DNA from: Gammaproteobacteria bacterium
Lineage (GTDB): Bacteria > Pseudomonadota > Gammaproteobacteria > Steroidobacterales > Steroidobacteraceae
Assembly (NCBI GenBank): GCA_027366635.1
Contig: DAHXNE010000111.1
Coordinates: 1 to 63,674, forward strand
Direction: 5' to 3'
DNA length: 63,674 bases
Shown: piece after piece, positions 43,475 to 51,745 of the stretch
Layout of the letters: each line of letters starts with the position of its first letter
Numbering within the stretch: the first letter of the stretch is position 1
Translations under genes and position numbers: made by a program
Notes under the pieces: model-generated
What the model was told of the DNA's origin: nothing
The model's database searches: none
Seen by the model: only the letters and a program-made list of their open reading frames with translations

Positions 43475-43491
43475 GTCGATATTTTTTACAC
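43475..43491 (+). promoter_or_regulatory. Proposed PrsR box A
   Basis: The 17-nt sequence GTCGATATTTTTTACAC lies 61 nt before the -24 element of the PEP-CTERM gene at 43620. The pattern GTCG, three or four free bases, a run of T, then ACAY recurs at 47366-47382 and 63520-63536. Nearby, ATTAGGT (43520-43526) and ACCTAAT (43545-43551) form a further inverted pair. Confidence 0.6.
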
Positions 43492-43552
43492 CCACCGTGA
43501 ACGATCGCCTCAGATAATCATTAGGTACCTGATTTTATTACAGAACCTAATA

Positions 43553-43567
43553 TGGCACGATGATTGC
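43553..43567 (+). promoter_or_regulatory. Sigma-54 (-24/-12) promoter of PEP-CTERM gene A
   Basis: TGGCACGATGATTGC is a perfect match to TGGCACG-N4-TTGC. The predicted start is near 43579, giving a leader of about 40 nt to the ATG at 43620. Confidence 0.93.
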
Positions 43568-43619
43568 ATCTCCTGCTTGCGGCCACATGGGACCGACTAA
43601 ATTCTTGAAGGATGCACAT

Positions 43620-44213
43620 ATGAATATTCGAAAACTGATGACCGCCGCGGTGCTGGCAACGGGCATTGCTGCGTTCGCGGGTCCGGCGTTTGCCGGTCCG
43701 CTAATGGGAAGTATTGATGTCAGCGGGCTCAGCGCCGGGGTCACCACCTCCGGGAAGACGGCGACGATCAATTTCGTCAATCCCGGCAACATCGTATCCA
43801 CGAGCGGCGCATTTGACGAGTTGATGACTTCAACTTCGACTGCCACCCAAGTCTGCATGGACTGTGTCGACCTGGGAACGCCGTTCAGCACCTCCAGCGC
43901 AGCGAATTTTCAGCTGTTTACGGGCACGAGCAACGGAAACACTGCAACGCTGGATGTGGAGACGGCCAACTTCCTGGCATTGGCCAACGGCGGTGGATAT
44001 CAAGTGTACGGCAACGGATGGGTGAGCCTGACGGGCTACACCACGACTTTCGGCGGGTACGACATGACAATCCCCTCGACTGGCGTCAACGCTTCCGTCG
44101 ATATCTACTCCTCGGTACCGGAACCCGGCACCTTGGCGCTGTTCGGTGCCGGTCTGCTCGGCTTCGCGGTCTTCGCCAGCCGTCGCCGCCGCTCGATGAA
44201 ACCGCAGGCGTAA
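43620..44213 (+). CDS. PEP-CTERM sorting domain protein A
   Basis: It is a 197-aa exported substrate of exosortase A. The signal peptide (MNIRKLMTAAVLATGIAAFA, cut near AFAGP at about 25) is followed by a Ser/Thr/Gly-rich beta-like body with one CMDC cysteine pair. The C-terminal sorting signal is VPEPGTLALFGAGLLGF, then a hydrophobic run and ASRRRR. GAAGGA precedes the ATG at 43620 by about 7 nt; an upstream frame start at 43560 overlaps the promoter and was rejected. It is divergent from prsK, driven by the sigma-54 site at 43553, and followed by a strong terminator. XrtA would cut at the PEP motif. Its own function is unknown. Confidence 0.93.
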   Translation: MNIRKLMTAAVLATGIAAFAGPAFAGPLMGSIDVSGLSAGVTTSGKTATINFVNPGNIVSTSGAFDELMTSTSTATQVCMDCVDLGTPFSTSSAANFQLFTGTSNGNTATLDVETANFLALANGGGYQVYGNGWVSLTGYTTTFGGYDMTIPSTGVNASVDIYSSVPEPGTLALFGAGLLGFAVFASRRRRSMKPQA

Positions 44214-44253
44214 AGGCATAACTCAAATAACGAAACGCTGTTTCGGCTTGCAC

Positions 44254-44275
44254 AACGGCCCCCCTCGGGGCCGTT
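44254..44275 (+). terminator. Rho-independent terminator after PEP-CTERM gene A
   Basis: AACGGCCCC and GGGGCCGTT form a 9-bp stem around a 4-nt loop, and the hairpin continues into TTTTCTT. It lies about 40 nt after the stop codon. Confidence 0.9.
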
Positions 44276-44279
44276 TTCT

Positions 44280-44858
44280 TATCCGCCGAATGAATCCGGG
44301 TATCCAGCCGCTCGACATCCTCACGGCCCTTGAGGCGCGGGAGATTCCCGGGTCGACGCCCCCCTCCGGGGCGCAGCGTCAGCGCCGGCCGTAACCCGGC
44401 GCCCCCCTGCGCCACGGCATTGCAGGCCGCGACCCGCGCGCGGCGGTCTGCCGTCCAGCACCCGCCAGCCCTGCTCGAGGATCGAGTGGATCGGGCCCTG
44501 CCTGGGGAGTCCAAGAGTCCGCGCCGCGGACTGCGCCAGGTTGCGCGCCGGAACATCCTCGATCCAGACCCGCGCGTGGTTCCGAGTGCGGGTGGTTGAG
44601 ACTCTGTGCAGGCTGCGTCCGATCCACTTGCACCACGCCCCGGTGCATGCCGGCGCCCAGAACATGACCGCGAGCGGCGTCGTCGAGTGCCAGTGCTTGG
44701 CGCTGTGCCACCGACCGCGCCACCCAGCCCTGCGCAATGGCCCCATGGCACCGACACCGCGACGCCGCACCCCGCGGCATCGAGTGCCTGGTCACGCGCA
44801 GAGATGGGGATCGATCGCGACCTCGACAGGATGTTTCGCAATCAACGTCTGCGCACTA
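44280..44858. other. Region without an intact gene, possible decayed transposase
   Basis: About 580 nt after the terminator with open frames in several phases but none with a clear start and family match. On the minus strand one frame gives WHSTTPLAVMFW, and a one-base shift just after it gives GRRHAPG, faintly like the V-x-AYVFGRR region of IS1-type transposases. Frames break often. I regard it as a possible dead insertion sequence. It is not a usable gene. Confidence 0.3.
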
Positions 44859-46730
44859 CTACTGTGCTGGCGTGATCTGGCGAATCTCCTCGTTCGCGAA
44901 CCCGCCCACATAGAGAACTCCCGAGGCTTGCACGGCCGCGATCCCGAACGGGTTATCGAACGAGGCGGCCGATCCCGTGCCGTTCGCGCTCCCGGCCGTG
45001 GTTGAACCGGCCAGGGTCGTGACAACGCCCGCCGGGGTCACCGCGCGGATCTCATTGTTCAGGCCGTCGGTGACATAAACCGTCCCCGAGGCATCGACCG
45101 TCACGCCGAGCGGGCCGAAGAACGATGCGGCGGATCCGGTGCCGTTGGCATCGCCCGCAGTGGTGCTGCCCGCCAGCGTGGTCACCACCCCGGCCGGTGT
45201 GATCTCGCGAATCTCATTATTGCCGAAATCGGCGACATAGATGTTGCCGGAGGCGTCCAACGCCACTCCGGTTGGGTGGTAGAACGAGGCGGACGATCCG
45301 GTCCCGTCCGCGCTACCCGCCGTGGTCGACCCGGCCAGGGTCGTCACAACGCCCGCCGGGGTCACCAGACGGATCTCGTTGTTGTCGGTGTCGGCAACGA
45401 TGATATCGCCCGCCGAATCCACCACCACGCCGGTCGGATCGTCGAACGAGGCAGCCGATCCGGTGCCATTCGCAGACCCCAGAGTCGGCGAGCCGGCCAG
45501 CGTCGTGACAACGCCCGCCGGGGTCACCATGCGGATCTCATCATTGCCGGAGTCGGCAACATAAATATCACCGGCGGCGTTTACCGCAACCCCCTGGGGA
45601 GCATCGAACGAGGCGGCCGATCCCGTGCCATTCGCGCTACCGGCCGTGGTCGAGCCGGCCAGCGTCGTGACCACGCCCGCCGGGGTCACCATGCGGATCT
45701 CATTATTGCCGGAGTCGGCAACATAAATATCACCGGCGGCGTTCACGGCGACACCTGCGGGGTCGTCGAATGCTGCAGCACTGCCGGTGCCGTTTGCAGA
45801 TCCCAGCGTCGTCGAACCGGCCAGCGTGGTCACTTCCGCCTGGGCCGCCGCACAACTCAACGTCTGCCCGGTGACATTGCCCGTCATCGGTCCGGAGTAA
45901 TCGCCAGATCCGGGGGTGCACCACTGCCAGTCGGGCTGCTCGACCACGTCCATCGCCACATCGGTGCCGTAGGGCACATTACCGTACGTGAAGCTCGTCG
46001 CTCCCGCCGGGACCGACTGTTGCGGCCCCGCCGAATAGAACTGCAGCTTCAGACCGGAGGCGCTCAGACCACTGATGCTACCGGAGATGCTGTAGGTGGT
46101 GAGCGAGCAGGTGACGTTCACGTTGGTCACGTTGGCCGAGACCGTGCCGGTACTCGGGCTGACCACACAGCTCTCGTCGTTCGGCTGCGTTGCAATGGTA
46201 ACCTGGTAGGCCGTGCCCGAGGCGAGCCCCTGGGAGAATACATAGGACGAGGCGTTGGCCGACACGGGCAGGCTGTACTGGCCATTCAACTCCAGCACCA
46301 GTCCCGCGGCACTCAACCCGCTGACCGCGCCCCCGATCGTGTAGAGCGGTGTACACGCGACGGCGACGGTGGACACGTTGCCCGCAACGGTTCCCGAGGC
46401 CGAACTCACCGTGCACTGCTCATTGCTCGGCTGCGCCGAGACTGCCACAGCGTATGTGGCGCCGGATTGCAGCATTTGACTGAAGGTGAAGCTGGTCGCG
46501 TCGGCAGGCACGGTCAGGGAGTCGCCGCCGTTGTCCGTCAACGTCAGACCCGATGCGGTGAGGCCGCTGACGCTACCGCCGATGGTGTAACTCGTCGGTG
46601 CGGACCCTGAACTGGAACTGGAACTGGGGCTGGAACTGGAGCCGCCGCCACAAGCGGTGAGGGCAAGGGCCGCGGCCACAGCGATGACCCAACGGCCGGC
46701 ACGGACGGAGCAACGAAGAGGATGACGCAC
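44859..46730 (-). CDS. Lipoprotein with three beta domains and a six-blade NHL propeller
   Basis: It is a 623-aa lipoprotein. The lipobox ALTACGGG gives Cys27, followed by a Ser-rich linker (30-45). Three similar units of about 80 aa each start Y-(T/S)-I-(G/S)-G-(S/A)-(V/I)-SGL and end with a Cys (about 48-127, 130-208, 213-293). Six 54-aa repeats from 298 to the end carry AGVVTTLAGSTT-x-GSANGTG and (I/V)-YVAD-x-GN-(N/D)-EIR, the NHL pattern, enough to close a six-bladed propeller. The GTG start at 46730 has AAGGTAGAG upstream. No sigma-54 site was found. It is perhaps a surface protein that binds the polymer or another protein. Confidence 0.82.
   Translation of the reverse strand: MRHPLRCSVRAGRWVIAVAAALALTACGGGSSSSPSSSSSSGSAPTSYTIGGSVSGLTASGLTLTDNGGDSLTVPADATSFTFSQMLQSGATYAVAVSAQPSNEQCTVSSASGTVAGNVSTVAVACTPLYTIGGAVSGLSAAGLVLELNGQYSLPVSANASSYVFSQGLASGTAYQVTIATQPNDESCVVSPSTGTVSANVTNVNVTCSLTTYSISGSISGLSASGLKLQFYSAGPQQSVPAGATSFTYGNVPYGTDVAMDVVEQPDWQWCTPGSGDYSGPMTGNVTGQTLSCAAAQAEVTTLAGSTTLGSANGTGSAAAFDDPAGVAVNAAGDIYVADSGNNEIRMVTPAGVVTTLAGSTTAGSANGTGSAASFDAPQGVAVNAAGDIYVADSGNDEIRMVTPAGVVTTLAGSPTLGSANGTGSAASFDDPTGVVVDSAGDIIVADTDNNEIRLVTPAGVVTTLAGSTTAGSADGTGSSASFYHPTGVALDASGNIYVADFGNNEIREITPAGVVTTLAGSTTAGDANGTGSAASFFGPLGVTVDASGTVYVTDGLNNEIRAVTPAGVVTTLAGSTTAGSANGTGSAASFDNPFGIAAVQASGVLYVGGFANEEIRQITPAQ
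44868..45839 (-). repeat. Six tandem 162-nt coding repeats (NHL blades)
   Basis: Six in-frame copies of a 54-codon unit follow each other without spacers. Units 1-3 and 6 share long identical DNA stretches, while units 4 and 5 are more diverged. The first unit begins AEVTTLAGS and the last ends EEIRQITPAQ. This is the coding repeat of the NHL lipoprotein and should not be read as a CRISPR array or satellite. Confidence 0.9.
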
Positions 46731-47365
46731 GGCGCTCTACCTTAGGGAGATGTGAAGTCAACGCAGTATAGTCGGTTTCATCGAAAACACCGCCCGCGCA
46801 TTCAGACCCGAGGAAGAACAACCCGGGGCGGCGACATCAGCGTGCGCATCGAGCCGCTCTGTACGCAATCGCACAGACGAGGATCTGTGAGATGTGCCAC
46901 GGTATTTCATCGTGCGGTTGCCACGATCGGCGCCGGACCTCGGCCGACCTAACGGATGAGCCGCATCGCGCCACGCGCCCGCTGCACAGCGCAGCAGGGC
47001 CCGGAATTCAGCCCAACATGCCGCGCGGCTCAACAACATCGATACCCGCTTGCCGCCAACACCTGTCGAGGACCGCCGCCGGCGCTTTGGAATCGGCACA
47101 GGCGGCCGGAGTGCGCGTGCTGCGGTGGCGCTGCGCGGCGCCACGGGACGCCAACAACAACCGGCGGGCCGAACACTTCGCTCCCATCCCGTGCGTGCCG
47201 GTGCCCGCACGAGAGCCCAGGCGCGCGCGGCCGGGCTCGGCCGGTGCTCCGCGATCCGGGGGTTGAAGATGATGAAGATATAACCGCCCTGTGCTGAGGG
47301 GCCTGCGCTTCAGGACCGGCGGGCCCCACCCTGCTCGACGGGGCGCACGGCGGGTCTCCTGCCGT
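46731..47365. other. Region without an intact gene, possible transposase remnant
   Basis: GC-rich stretch upstream of the NHL lipoprotein and PEP-CTERM gene B. No frame has a convincing start plus domain. In one plus-strand phase the segment PECACCGGAARR near 47100-47135 is faintly like the C-x2-CGG end of IS91-type transposases, but flanking phases break. The NHL gene's promoter should lie near 46731-46790. Confidence 0.3.
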
Positions 47366-47382
47366 GTCGGCGTTTTTTACAC
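47366..47382 (+). promoter_or_regulatory. Proposed PrsR box B
   Basis: The sequence GTCGGCGTTTTTTACAC has the same layout as box A (GTCG, three bases, six T, ACAC). It lies 93 nt before the sigma-54 element at 47476, a distance usual for an enhancer. Confidence 0.6.
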
Positions 47383-47442
47383 TTTCTGGGATTCCAGCGC
47401 TGCCGCGCCTCCTGCCTCGACCGAGCGACTCCGCAACCCTAT

Positions 47443-47461
47443 GATTTTATAGGATTATAAA
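47443..47461 (+). promoter_or_regulatory. AT-rich element upstream of PEP-CTERM gene B
   Basis: GATTTTATAGGATTATAAA lies 14 nt before the -24 element and matches the minus-strand element at 39528-39546 in front of the Ig/FN3 lipoprotein at about 13 of 19 positions. CCTAT and ATAGG around it form a small inverted repeat. It may be an activator contact or an A/T-rich bend. Confidence 0.45.
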
Positions 47462-47475
47462 ATTCATCGGGAGTA

Positions 47476-47490
47476 TGGCGCAGTCCTTGC
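47476..47490 (+). promoter_or_regulatory. Sigma-54 (-24/-12) promoter of PEP-CTERM gene B
   Basis: TGGCGCAGTCCTTGC keeps the invariant GG and GC at the correct spacing and the TTGC block. Transcription should start near 47502, giving a leader of about 100 nt to ATG 47605. Confidence 0.85.
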
Positions 47491-47604
47491 ATGTCCTTGC
47501 CAAGGTAATTCAGCGATCAGGCGGAACACTGTCCGCTCTCGCAAGACCCTGGAATGACGAACAGGCAGCGCCGCAGGGCATTTCACATCATCGGATACCA
47601 CAAC

Positions 47605-48357
47605 ATGCACACCAAGACTTCCTTTGCCGCGGCCGCAGTGCTCAGCCTCGCCGGACTTCTAGCCGCCGGGACCTCCGGCGCAACACCCATCGTCTTTAGC
47701 ACGGCCACCGACGCAACGACTTCGGGTGGACCGGTCTCCGCCACGGCGACCTTCACACTCGACCCGAGCCTGAACACCCTGGACATCGAGCTGGCCGATA
47801 CCTTGGCCAATCCCAACAACGTCGGTCAGCTGCTGAGCGGCTTGAGCTTCTCGCTCAGTGGAATCACCTCCGGATCGCTGACCAGCAGTTCCGGGCAGGA
47901 TGTGTACGTCGGCATCGGCGGCGTCCCCACGTACGGCGCTTCTGGAACCAGCACCGGCTGGGTGCTGCAGTCCGGCTTCGATCTGTGCGATATCTGCAGC
48001 AGTGGCAAGGGTGCATCCGCCCCCGCCGGCTTGATCATCGGCCCCCCCGGCAGCAAGGGTTACACCGCGGCGGGCGGCAGCATCGCGAATAACAGCGGCC
48101 ACAATCCGTTCATCAATGAAACCGCATCCTTCAGTCTGAGCGTCCCGGGCCTGAGCGCCAGTGACACGATCTCCTCGGTGCTGTTCCGTTTCGGCACCAC
48201 CTACGGCACGCAGACCACCATGGGGGGATGCACTTCGGGATGCGGAGCGACCAGCACCGTTCCGGAGCCCGGCACCCTGGCCCTGTTCGGTGCCGGCCTG
48301 CTCGGCTTCGCGGTCTTCGCCCGCCGTCGGCGCCAGCGGGCGCTGCGGCAGAGCTGA
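47605..48357 (+). CDS. PEP-CTERM sorting domain protein B
   Basis: It is a 250-aa exported XrtA substrate. The signal peptide (about 1-26, AAAAVLSLAGLLAAG, cut near TSGATP) is followed by a Gly/Ser/Thr-rich body with DLCDIC and a CTSGC pair near the end, and then the sorting signal VPEPGTLALFGAGLLGF-AVFARRRR. The ATG at 47605 is used because the upstream in-frame part lies in the sigma-54 leader. The last 24 codons are nearly the same in DNA as those of protein A, while the bodies are unrelated by eye. A strong terminator follows. The two cysteine pairs could form disulfides; the function is unknown. Confidence 0.92.
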   Translation: MHTKTSFAAAAVLSLAGLLAAGTSGATPIVFSTATDATTSGGPVSATATFTLDPSLNTLDIELADTLANPNNVGQLLSGLSFSLSGITSGSLTSSSGQDVYVGIGGVPTYGASGTSTGWVLQSGFDLCDICSSGKGASAPAGLIIGPPGSKGYTAAGGSIANNSGHNPFINETASFSLSVPGLSASDTISSVLFRFGTTYGTQTTMGGCTSGCGATSTVPEPGTLALFGAGLLGFAVFARRRRQRALRQS

Positions 48358-48385
48358 TTCACACCCTGCGACACGCTCAGTGTCA

Positions 48386-48415
48386 CGGAAACGGCCCCTG
48401 CGGGGGCCGTTTCCG
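48386..48415 (+). terminator. Rho-independent terminator after PEP-CTERM gene B
   Basis: CGGAAACGGCCCC and its complement GGGGCCGTTTCCG form a perfect 13-bp stem with loop TGCG, followed by TTTTC. The core ACGGCCCC stem is shared with the terminator after gene A. Confidence 0.9.
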
Positions 48416-48511
48416 TTTTCCGGGCTGCATCGCACAGCGGCTCGGTGCCGTTTCCGCTAGAGTGATTTGATGAATGTGGACCCGCACGCGCCCGGCTCCG
48501 GAGTCTCCCCG

Positions 48512-49384
48512 ATGAGCCTCGTCAACGCCTTCACGGTGGACGTGGAGGACTACTTCCACGTCGCGGCGCTGGCCCCGGCGGTGTCGCGCGACAGTTGGCC
48601 GAGCCGCGAGTGCCGGGTGGAGCGCAATACCGAGCGGCTGCTGGCGCTGCTGGCCGAGCGCCGGGTGTCGGGCACGTTCTTCGTGTTGGGTTGGGTCGCC
48701 GAGCGCTACCCGCAGCTGGTGAACCGCATCGCCGCATGCGGGCACGAGGTCGCCTGTCACGGCTACTCGCACCAGTTGATCTACAGCCAGACGCCGCCGG
48801 TGTTCCGCGAGGAGACCGCCCGCGCCAAGGCCCTGCTCGAGGACGCGCTCGGCCGGCGCGTGCTCGGCTACCGGGCCGCCAGCTTCTCGGTCGTCAAGCG
48901 CACGCTGTGGGCGCTCGATACGCTGATCGATCTCGGCTTCGCCTACGACTCCTCGATTTTTCCGATCCGCCACGACCGCTACGGCATCCCGGACGCTGCA
49001 CCCGATCCGGGCTGGGTGAGCGCGCCCTCGGGGCGCACGCTGGTGGAATTTCCGATGGTGCCGGCGAGCGTCCTCGGCCTGAAGGTGCCGGTGTGCGGCG
49101 GAGGGTACTTCCGAATCTTTCCGTACTGGCTGACGCGCGCGGGTCTGAGGCAGATCAACGGCCGCGGGCGTGCCTTCCCCTTCTATCTGCACCCGTGGGA
49201 AATCGACCCGGATCAGCCGCGCATCAAGGTCGGCGCGCTGTCGCGCTTCCGGCACTACACCAACCTGGGGCGCTGCGAGGAGCGCTTGTGCCGCGTGCTC
49301 TCGGAGTTCGCCTTCGCGCCGATGCGGGCGGTGCTGGGCACGCGCGGACTGCTGAGCGGCGAGCAGCTCGCGGCTGCGACCTGA
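48512..49384 (+). CDS. XrtA-system polysaccharide deacetylase (DUF3473, TIGR03006-like)
   Basis: It is a deacetylase of about 290 aa that belongs to the XrtA core set. The N-terminus NAFTVDVEDYFHV (5-17) carries the modified first metal motif DVED. GTFFVLGW is near 57, CHGYSH near 80-85 (the H-x3-H pair), and YRAASFSV near 120. The C-terminal DUF3473 block has GGGYFRIFPYW and FPFYLHPWEIDPDQPR. The ATG at 48512 is chosen for GGAG 8 nt upstream; ATG 48470 is an alternative. It lies away from the other export genes, just after PEP-CTERM gene B. It should remove acetyl groups from the EPS during or after synthesis. Confidence 0.93.
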   Translation: MSLVNAFTVDVEDYFHVAALAPAVSRDSWPSRECRVERNTERLLALLAERRVSGTFFVLGWVAERYPQLVNRIAACGHEVACHGYSHQLIYSQTPPVFREETARAKALLEDALGRRVLGYRAASFSVVKRTLWALDTLIDLGFAYDSSIFPIRHDRYGIPDAAPDPGWVSAPSGRTLVEFPMVPASVLGLKVPVCGGGYFRIFPYWLTRAGLRQINGRGRAFPFYLHPWEIDPDQPRIKVGALSRFRHYTNLGRCEERLCRVLSEFAFAPMRAVLGTRGLLSGEQLAAAT

Positions 49385-49641
49385 GCTTGGCGCGTCGCCG
49401 ATTCAAGACAGCGGGGCGCATCCGGCGCCCGAGCGCACGCCGCGGCTGTCGCGTCCGATCGACATCTGGCGATGCCAGGGCGTTTGGTGCACGCTGTGCG
49501 CGCTCTGACCAATCTCGTTCCATTTGGCGTCAACCCCACACCCGGTTGATCGTTATCCGGCTACGTGAGGCTGACCGTGGCGAATCCGACCGGATGTGCC
49601 GGCGGGGGGTTCGCGTCATCCATTGACGGAGGATCGCCGTG

Positions 49642-51606
49642 ATGAGTGCAGCGCAAAAGTCCCGGACCGGGTGGGTGGCTCTTGCCAGAGGTCTGCTGGC
49701 CGGAGTGTGCGCGTTGAGCGCGCTGGCGCTGGCCGGGTGCGGGGGTAGCTCGGGAATGAGCTCGATGCCGAGCACCACGTCCTCCGCCTCGCCGCCCACC
49801 TCGCAGAACACTTGCGCCGATTGCGGCACGGCCATGATCTCGATGACCGATGCGCCCGGGGATTTCGCCAGTTACATCGTCTCCATCGACTCCCTCACGC
49901 TCACCAACGCCAACGGCCAGCAGGTGCAGACCGTGCCGAAGACCACGCCGGTGGACTTCGCGCAGCTGGTCAATCTCTCCGAAATCCTCAGCGCCGAGCA
50001 GATTCCGGCGGGGCGGTATACCTCGGCCACCCTGACGCTCGACTACACCAATGCCGCCATCGTGGTGGACACCAGCAGTGGCGATGTCACCGTGCCGGCG
50101 GCGGATATTCTCGGTCCCTCCGGGCAACCGCTCAGCGGACCGGTGACGGTCACCCTCTCGCTCGCGAACGATCAACCGCTGGTCATCACCGCCGGCACGG
50201 TGTCGAATCTGGCGCTCGACTTCAACCTGACCGCCTCGAACACCGTCGACCTCACGGCCAATCCCATCACCGTGACGGTGAACCCCTCGCTCACCGCAAC
50301 TCTGGCGCTCGACACCACCAGGCAGGTCCACGTGCGCGGACCGCTTGCCAGCGTGAGTGCCGCCAATGACGATTACGTGGTGAACATTGCGCCGTTCCAC
50401 GATGCGGATGACGGCTTCGGCCAGCTCACGGTCGACACCACTTCGACGACCAGCTACCTCATCAACGGCACGACCTACACCGGATCGGCGGGGCTCACCG
50501 CGCTGGCGGCGCTGCCGGCCGGCACGATGAGCGCCGCCTACGGCACCTGGGACCAGAGCACCGATACCTTCACCGCCAGCGTGGTCGATGCGGGCAGCAG
50601 CGTCACCGGCAACACGAGCGACAGTGTGGTGGGCACGGTGATGGCGCGCAGCGGCGATACCCTGACGGTGAGCAACGCACTGGTCTTCCTGCCGCTGACC
50701 GCCGACATGAGCTGGCATTTCGGCTTCCAGCGCCAGATGACCGTCACGATCGGCTCGGGCACGACGGTGACCGAGCAGGGTCAGAGCGGCACGCTGCCCA
50801 TCGCCGACATTTCGGTGGGCCAGCAGGCGCGGTTCACCGGCAGCTTCAGCAGCTCGACCAGCATGCCCACCCTGATGAGCAGCACCACTGCGGGCGGCAC
50901 GCTGGATGCGACCAGCGGCAGCGTGGAGCTGCTGCCGACCGACGGCACGGGCCTGTTCAGCTCCAGCGCCACCGGGGAGATGACCGTCAACCTGCAATCG
51001 CTGGGTGACGTGCCGGCCAGCACTCTGACGTTCACGGGTACCGGAGTGACCGCGAGCCAAGACGCCTCGGCAGCGGCGTATCAGGTATCCATCCCGACGT
51101 CGTTCTCGACATCCTCGCTGGCCTCAGGACTGCCGGTATCCTTCCAGGGCTTCGTCGATCCCTACGGAGCGGCGCCGCCGGACTTCACGGCCGGTACGGT
51201 GGTGTCCTATGGACAGTCGCGTGCCGTGCTGAGCGTGTCGTGGGCCTCCCCAGGCGATGCGACACCCTTCTCGGTGCTCACCTCTGCCGAAATGTTGCTC
51301 AGTCAGGCCACGCTGCAAGGCGCAGCCACGGACGTCATCTACATTGACGGAACGAGCATCGACCCGGCGACGCTGAGCAGCGGCATCGAGCTCGTGCCCG
51401 ATACCAGCACGAGCACGTTCCAGTCCTTCGCCATCGTGCACACCTCGAGTCACATGATCGACACGTACGGCACGTTCACCGACTTCTCGGCCGCGCTGAT
51501 GTCGGATCTCGGCACCGCCTCGGCGCTGCGCGTGACCGCCGAAGGCACTTACGGCTCAGGAGGCATGCTCACCGTCGATCACCTGATCGTCGCGCTGAAC
51601 AATTGA
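49642..51606 (+). CDS. DUF4382-like lipoprotein, large beta-rich
   Basis: It is a 654-aa lipoprotein. The lipobox LALAGCG (Cys33) is followed by a Ser/Pro linker and a DUF4382-type domain recognisable by MISMTDAPGDFASYIVSIDSL (about 64-84) and AGRYTSATLTLDYTNA. The rest is repeated beta-rich modules with Thr/Ser/Gly, perhaps DUF5666-like (e.g. VVGTVMARSGDTLTVSNALVF). GGAGG lies 9 nt before the ATG at 49642. Long Ala/Thr runs make it low in charge. It is a single gene ending in a hairpin at 51615. It has no PEP-CTERM tail and no sigma-54 site. The function is unknown; cell-surface exposure is likely. Confidence 0.75.
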   Translation: MSAAQKSRTGWVALARGLLAGVCALSALALAGCGGSSGMSSMPSTTSSASPPTSQNTCADCGTAMISMTDAPGDFASYIVSIDSLTLTNANGQQVQTVPKTTPVDFAQLVNLSEILSAEQIPAGRYTSATLTLDYTNAAIVVDTSSGDVTVPAADILGPSGQPLSGPVTVTLSLANDQPLVITAGTVSNLALDFNLTASNTVDLTANPITVTVNPSLTATLALDTTRQVHVRGPLASVSAANDDYVVNIAPFHDADDGFGQLTVDTTSTTSYLINGTTYTGSAGLTALAALPAGTMSAAYGTWDQSTDTFTASVVDAGSSVTGNTSDSVVGTVMARSGDTLTVSNALVFLPLTADMSWHFGFQRQMTVTIGSGTTVTEQGQSGTLPIADISVGQQARFTGSFSSSTSMPTLMSSTTAGGTLDATSGSVELLPTDGTGLFSSSATGEMTVNLQSLGDVPASTLTFTGTGVTASQDASAAAYQVSIPTSFSTSSLASGLPVSFQGFVDPYGAAPPDFTAGTVVSYGQSRAVLSVSWASPGDATPFSVLTSAEMLLSQATLQGAATDVIYIDGTSIDPATLSSGIELVPDTSTSTFQSFAIVHTSSHMIDTYGTFTDFSAALMSDLGTASALRVTAEGTYGSGGMLTVDHLIVALNN

Positions 51607-51614
51607 GAGGCCCC

Positions 51615-51663
51615 CCGGTCGGGTGCCCGCACCCTCCCCCAAGGCAGGCGGGCATCCGACCGG
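51615..51663 (+). terminator. Terminator-like hairpin after DUF4382 gene
   Basis: Arms 51615-51630 and 51648-51663 form a 16-bp stem with one mismatch around a 17-nt loop. There is no T-run, so it could be a Rho-dependent pause site or an RNA-stabilising hairpin. Confidence 0.55.
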
Positions 51664-51745
51664 CAAGGAGGCCCTGAGGCGCAGGACGTCTCTGCGCCGG
51701 ATGTTGTGCGCACCGCGCGGGGCGGCGGGCTGCTAGAATGCGCCG

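Noticed and set aside
44868..45839. Regularly spaced repeat that might suggest a CRISPR array
   Set aside because: The repeats are 162 nt long, in frame, without spacers and encode NHL blades.
49525..49545. TGGCGTCAACCCCAC upstream of the DUF4382 lipoprotein as a sigma-54 promoter
   Set aside because: It has a -24-like half but no GC at -12.
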